DNA of 64,000 nucleotides from Gigaspora margarita (Eukaryota; Glomeromycota; Glomeromycetes; Diversisporales; Gigasporaceae), in assembly GCA_009809945.1 (NCBI GenBank), contig WTPW01000443.1, positions 146,152-210,151 on the forward strand. Reading direction: 5' to 3'. A program made the translations under genes and the position numbers. Shown here in pieces: positions 59,773 through 64,000 of the stretch. Under the pieces are notes generated by a model. That model made no database searches, was not told the DNA's origin, and worked only from the letters and a program-made list of their open reading frames with translations. How positions within the stretch are numbered: position 1 is the stretch's first letter; every line of letters starts with the position of its first letter.

Positions 59773-60284
59773 TAGTATATAATAATAATACAAATCAGAT
59801 TGTGACTAGTACCCTTTTTGGTAATCTATATAAGCAAATCTATTTATAAATAGTGCTCAATTTTTCTGTAAATTATACAAAGCTAATGATTTTACAAAGA
59901 CTTATGATTATTTAAATCTATTTAAAGTTGGTCACATTTTCTAAATTTATAATAGTGTTCAAATATTGTAGTAGCAGAAACATATAATAAAGATTTTCTG
60001 GTTCTAGTAAGCCTTTATAGTAAATAGATATTTGGTAATAAATATTAGCACCCTAATTGATATATTTTAATTTTAACTAGAATGTGTTTAGCATCTAAAA
60101 AATATATATAATTATATATTTTTTAAATTGATTTATTAATTATTAAAACTTGGACAAGCTACTATTTTGGATATAAACAAACCCAAAAAGCATATATTAT
60201 TGTATAAAATATGAAAAATATATAGCAAATATAAGTAACATAATCTTTAAACAAAAACCATATAAAAATTGATTATTCAAAAAG

Positions 60285-60440
60285 TTAAGGATAGGGTCTT
60301 TTTTATTGTTACACAAATCAAAATTAGCAATTAGTGCAACCTAATTGGTTAAAACAGGGTTTGTTTGCATGTTTTTAACCAATTAAAATGCACTGATTGC
60401 TAATTTTGGTTTGTGTAATAAAAAAAAGACCCTACTCTTA
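60285..60440. mobile_element. MITE, TTAAGGATAGGGTCTTTTT ends
   Basis: Inverted ends of about 34 bp (GATAGGGTCTTTTTTATTG; complement GAGTAGGGTCTTTTTTTTA) continue into arms with ACCAATTAGGTTGCA-type blocks, so nearly the whole 156 bp folds back. Confidence 0.85.
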
Positions 60441-60519
60441 AAATAGGCTATTATATACAAATTAGAATCTATATACTAATCCATGTAATTATTAAAGATT
60501 TTTAGTAATTATAATATGG

Positions 60520-60655
60520 CAGGGTGAAATCTAATTTGGCTTAAGTTACATTATTGATGTTAGTTAGGGTTAGTTAGGGTTAGTTACTATTTTAGGATTG
60601 TTTTAATAGTAATCTGCATCAATAACGCAACCTAAAAAACTGAGGTTTCACCCTG
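60520..60655. mobile_element. MITE, CAGGGTGAAA ends
   Basis: Ends CAGGGTGAAATCT and complement CAGGGTGAAACCT. Inner arms share TTACATTATTGATG / CATCAATAACG. Three GTTAGGGTTA-type telomere-like units lie in the middle (60561-60584). Confidence 0.85.
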
Positions 60656-61297
60656 TTATATTATAATTTCTAATTCTACATTAGCAAATTTATAAAGCCA
60701 TAATATTTCAAAATGAATTTCAAAAAATTGCAAAATATAAGGGAGATGGGAGTATTATGAGTACTTTAAGGTTCTTACTAGCAAAACTTTTTAATAAACA
60801 AATAGATTTTTATACAATTTTTATTATTTGAACTATGCTTAATAAGGAATAAATTACTGCAAAAAAATCTCTATATCATATATAGTTTTAGATATAAATA
60901 ATTGGTACACAAATAGTATATAAAAACTAAATTTTAGAGGGGGAGGGGGGTATGTGGACATAGCGAATAATTTTTGATCTACTGGTCCGTTTTGGATTAT
61001 TTTACTACCAAAATAACCATCTCAGTGAGACGATTCTAACAAGTACAAAATCGTTAAAATCCAATTACAGGATCCCAAGATCATTAAAGGTTAAAATGGA
61101 AAAAATTTAAAAAAATTTGCAGATTTAATAATATGTACAAAATCTTATATTTTGCATAAATGATAATATCTTGTGATCAGAATTGGATGAATGGTACCAA
61201 AATTATCCAATTCCAATCACAGGATCATAAGATATCTCACCTGACCACAATACCCCCCATCCACCTCCACCTCTCTTAATAAGTTTAAAAATATTAC
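60656..61297. other. spacer with imperfect inverted repeat
   Basis: 60935-61275 has GGGGGAGGGGGGTAT on the left and ATACCCCCCATCCACC on the right. ATCACAGGATC-type and CAGGATCCCAAGAT-type direct repeats lie inside. It may be an old MITE. No gene. Confidence 0.45.
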
Positions 61298-61552
61298 TGT
61301 AGTGTACTGACCAAAGTATACCTTTTTCAATATCCTCTATTGCAAAGTACCTGGTGCAAAATATGAGACCTCTATTAATTAAATATAGGTTTTTTTAAAT
61401 TTTTAGACTGCTTATTGTAAGTGCAAAATATATATATGCTTAAATTTTTTTTCTTGTGATACTAACCTGCTGCTGTATAATATACCTAGATCTTTTGTAA
61501 GTTTTTTTATGGATAGATTGCATTGTACCCAGGTACTTTAGTCAGTGTATTA
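61298..61552. mobile_element. MITE, ACTGACYAAAGTA ends
   Basis: Left GTACTGACCAAAGTATACC and right complement ACACTGACTAAAGTACC are inverted. GTGCAAAATAT occurs twice inside. No coding. Ends are approximate. Confidence 0.6.
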
Positions 61553-61667
61553 TGATATATAAGAAATTTTGAAATATTTTAAAATTTATTTTGAAATATT
61601 ATAGCAAAAATATTTAATTGTTTATAGCTAGTATTCATAATTTTATATATAGCAGTAATATGATATG

Positions 61668-62570
61668 TTACGTGTAAATTTTTTAATTATAAGTCAAATA
61701 AGTGACAGATCTAAATTTTCTATGTAAAATTAGGGCCAATTTTGCTTTCTCGACTTATTTAGCAAGAAGAAGCTGTCTGTTTAATTTCTGGGTATAAGTT
61801 TGTGATTTCTCTAGCATTAGAAGGTTCTTCTCATAAAATTTTAAATGTGGTTTATAATAAAATTGCAACTAATTATACTAACAAAGTTAGCCAATTTTTT
61901 GACAATTTTTACTATTTGTTTATAAGTGATGCATATCATTTTACCAAATTAGACGATTATGTCTATCAATTTAGTTAATAGTTCTAATTGCCTAATTTGG
62001 GGGATGTCTAAAGCGGAGTAGATTCTTATAATATATTTTATCAAATTAAATTTAGGGTTAGGGTCATTTTAAGTCTGGTTTAGAGAGGTTTTAGGTTATA
62101 ATATATAAGCAAAATTGCCTTCCCGACATTTTTAATTAAAACACGAAGGTAGGTTTAGACTACCATTTTTTGTATTTTTCAAGGTTTTCGCTTCTCTTTT
62201 TTGTTTGCTTCGCCGAAGATCATCAAAATTCGATAATTTGATTGGCCAATTGTCATGTGATTCTACTCTGCTTTAGATGACTCCCTAATTTGGTAAAATG
62301 ATATGCATCACTTATAAACAAATAGTAAAAATCATCAAAAAATTGGCTAACTTTGTTAGCACAATTAGTTGCAATTAATTTTAAACCATCTTTAAAATTT
62401 TATGAGAAGAACCTTCTAATGCTAAAAAAATTGCAAACTTATATCTAGAAATTAAACAGACAGCTTCTTATTGCTAAATAAATCAAGAAAGCAAATTTTA
62501 CCCAAATTTTATATAGAAAATTTAGGTGCGTCACTCATTTGACTCATAATTAAAAAATTTACACATGTGA
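61668..62570. mobile_element. foldback element with 280-bp arms, host to a nested MITE
   Basis: Arms 61668-61950 and 62300-62570 are inverted copies (GTGTAAATTTTTTAATTAT and complement at the ends; AAGGTTCTTCTCATAAAATT inside). The right and left arms differ at roughly one base in ten. The middle is occupied by 62001-62283. Confidence 0.88.
62001..62283. mobile_element. MITE with 10-bp target duplication
   Basis: CCTAATTTGG flanks it exactly (61991-62000, 62284-62293). The ends read GGGATGTCTAAAGC and GCTTTAGATGACTC, with AGTAGA / TCTACT just inside. A 9-11-bp duplication points to a Mutator-like rather than hAT origin (inference). It contains TTTAGGGTTAGGGTC. Confidence 0.85.
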
Positions 62571-63119
62571 TCTGCATGACAAATAATGTTACTAATAGTA
62601 CATATTACAAAAATTTTAGTATATTTTATGTTTTGTATCTTTGATTGTATAATCTGCAAAATCTTTATTTACTTGTTATTACTGTATTACAAGATTAGAT
62701 CTTTGTTTAGTTCTTTTTATTTATTATTTTTTTTTATTTTTGATCTTTTATTTTTAAATTTTTAACTTTTTTAATTTTTTTTTATTTCAGGTTTAATTTT
62801 ATTATTTATTTATTTTATTTTATTTATTTATTTATTTTTATTGTTAAATTATATATATATTTATTTTCTTTTTTTTTTAGAATTACAGTTAGAATTGGTA
62901 GTCACTTTTAAAAATTGGAGTTTTTTTTTCCAGTTCTTGGTGAGTACTATTACTCTTGTTCTTCTTAATTTGTAAATGTGTTTGACAACTCTTTATTCTA
63001 AAATCTTGATTTTATTGCATGTATACATATATATACATGTCTATATACATACATTTTTTTATTTTTTAGATAGCTTTTATTTTTGCTTTCTTTTTTTTAA
63101 TATAGTTCTTTATTTTTTT
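62571..63119. other. T-rich spacer
   Basis: TTTATTTATT-rich between 62700 and 62880, TATACATA microsatellite-like near 63020. No gene. Confidence 0.5.
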
Positions 63120-64000
63120 GCTCTTCAGTGTTTTGCTAGTGAAATTGTCTTTGGTACTTCTTATAATACTTTGGCTTTCTTTTGTAAAATGTCTTGTGAT
63201 ATTTTTTCTGGTCTTTGGCATTTTGCTAGTGAATTTCTTGTAGTATTTCTTCTGATTCTTTGGTTTTTGTTGGCAAATTGTCTTGTGGTATTTCTTCTAA
63301 TCCTTTAGCATTTTTTGTTAAGTTGTTTTGTAGTATTTTTTGGTCCTTTGGTATTTGCTAGTAAATTGTCTTGTGGTATGTCTTCTAGTCCTTCAGTGAA
63401 TTGTCTTGTGGTTGCTTTTTGGGTAATTTTATAGTATCCTTTTTCTTTTCTAAAATTTCTTTTTTTTGTTTTTTTGGCAACTGTCTTGTAGCATTTTTTT
63501 TGGTTCTCTGGTGAATTATATTGTGGTATTTTTTTTGTTTTTGCTAGAGAATTGTTTTTGGTATTTCTTCTGATCCTTTGGCATTTTGCTAGTGTACTTT
63601 TCTCTAAAATTTCTTCTGGTCCTTTAGCATTTTTTAGTAAATTGATTTGTAGTATTTTTTCTGGTCCTTTGGTGTTTGCTAGTAAATTGTATTGGGGTAT
63701 TTCTTTTGTTTTTTAGCATTTTGCTAATGAATTGTTTTGGTACTTCTTTGGGTAGTTTTATACTACTCTTCTTTTTCTTTTTTTAGAATTTATCTTTGGT
63801 GTTTTTTTAGCAATTGTTTTATAGTATTTTTTTGGTCCTTCAGCATTTTCTGGTGAATTGTATTGTGGTATTTATTTTGTTCTTCGATATTTGCAGGTAA
63901 ATTGTCTTTGGTACTTCTTCTAGTCCTTTGGCATTCTTTGGTAAATTGCTTTGTGGTATTTCTTCTGGTCCTTTAGCATTTTCTGGTAAGTTGTTTTGTG
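63120..64000. repeat. 45-bp minisatellite running off the window
   Basis: At least 15 diverged copies of a unit near TTTGCTAGTAAATTGTCTTG, TGGTATTTCTTCTGG and TCCTTTGGCA. A longer variant block (GGGTARTTTTATA then a CTTTTTCTTTT tract) recurs at about 63420 and 63752, suggesting a higher-order period of about 330 bp. The plus-strand frame at 62976-63308 is repeat driven. Confidence 0.88.

Larger units (their letters stand above)
57899..60005. mobile_element. hAT-like element B, perfect 8-bp target duplication
   Basis: AGTAAGCC flanks it exactly (57891-57898 and 60006-60013). Ends AGGACTAGAAAATC and the complement of GATTTTCTGGTTCT match those of element A. No transposase. It carries a SINE (58005-58872), which itself carries a MITE, and a further inverted-repeat element at 59373-59772. 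Confidence 0.93.

Noticed and set aside
62976..63308. 110-codon membrane protein
   Set aside because: The frame is produced by T-rich spacer and the 45-bp minisatellite.

Overview
This looks like nuclear DNA from an arbuscular mycorrhizal fungus of the Rhizophagus type (inference). The DNA is very A+T rich. The one intact gene is a tyrosine-kinase-like protein kinase fused to Sel1 repeats, with HRDLHSKN and GYIEPQC motifs and short GT-AG introns, as in the expanded kinase-Sel1 families of Glomeromycotina. Almost everything else is transposable-element debris, mostly short terminal-inverted-repeat (foldback) elements nested in one another. No rRNA, functional tRNA, CRISPR or bacterial-type operon was seen.

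Layout. 1-14758: edge debris, then a degraded Ty3/gypsy LTR retrotransposon on the minus strand (gag, protease, RT, RNase H, integrase). Both of its LTRs, and its body, carry later insertions, including a long tRNA-headed SINE at 13397-14212. 14759-17323: MITE-rich flank. 17324-19627: intact six-exon kinase-Sel1 gene, 628 codons, minus strand. 20715-22125: hAT transposase relic with BED-finger and C-terminal dimerisation signatures. 22588-23327: tandem repeat and microsatellite. 23330-24930: truncated kinase-Sel1 copy. 24931-39360: gene-poor, with foldback elements, tandem repeats and a four-unit hairpin array. 39364-45800: a second full-length kinase-Sel1 copy, now a pseudogene, split by a 3.5 kb hAT-type element (41936-45438) with a perfect 8-bp target duplication. 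45974-49660: MITEs, a hairpin and tandem repeats. 49671-52578 and 57899-60005: two members of one hAT-like family, each hosting further insertions. 54234-55473: foldback element around a GC-rich island with a 46-bp minisatellite. 60285-62570: a cluster of MITEs. 63120-64000: 45-bp minisatellite running off the window.

How it fits together. The only likely functional protein is the kinase-Sel1 protein, probably a cytoplasmic signalling protein with its catalytic residues intact. The rest records kinase-Sel1 duplication and repeated transposition. Target-site duplications allow the insertion order to be read at several places, for example hAT element, then SINE, then hAT MITE at 57891-60013. 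Boundaries of many elements were set by eye from inverted repeats and are approximate unless a target-site duplication is given. Ambiguous bases occur at 22884, 42291, 42301, 44260 and 44279.
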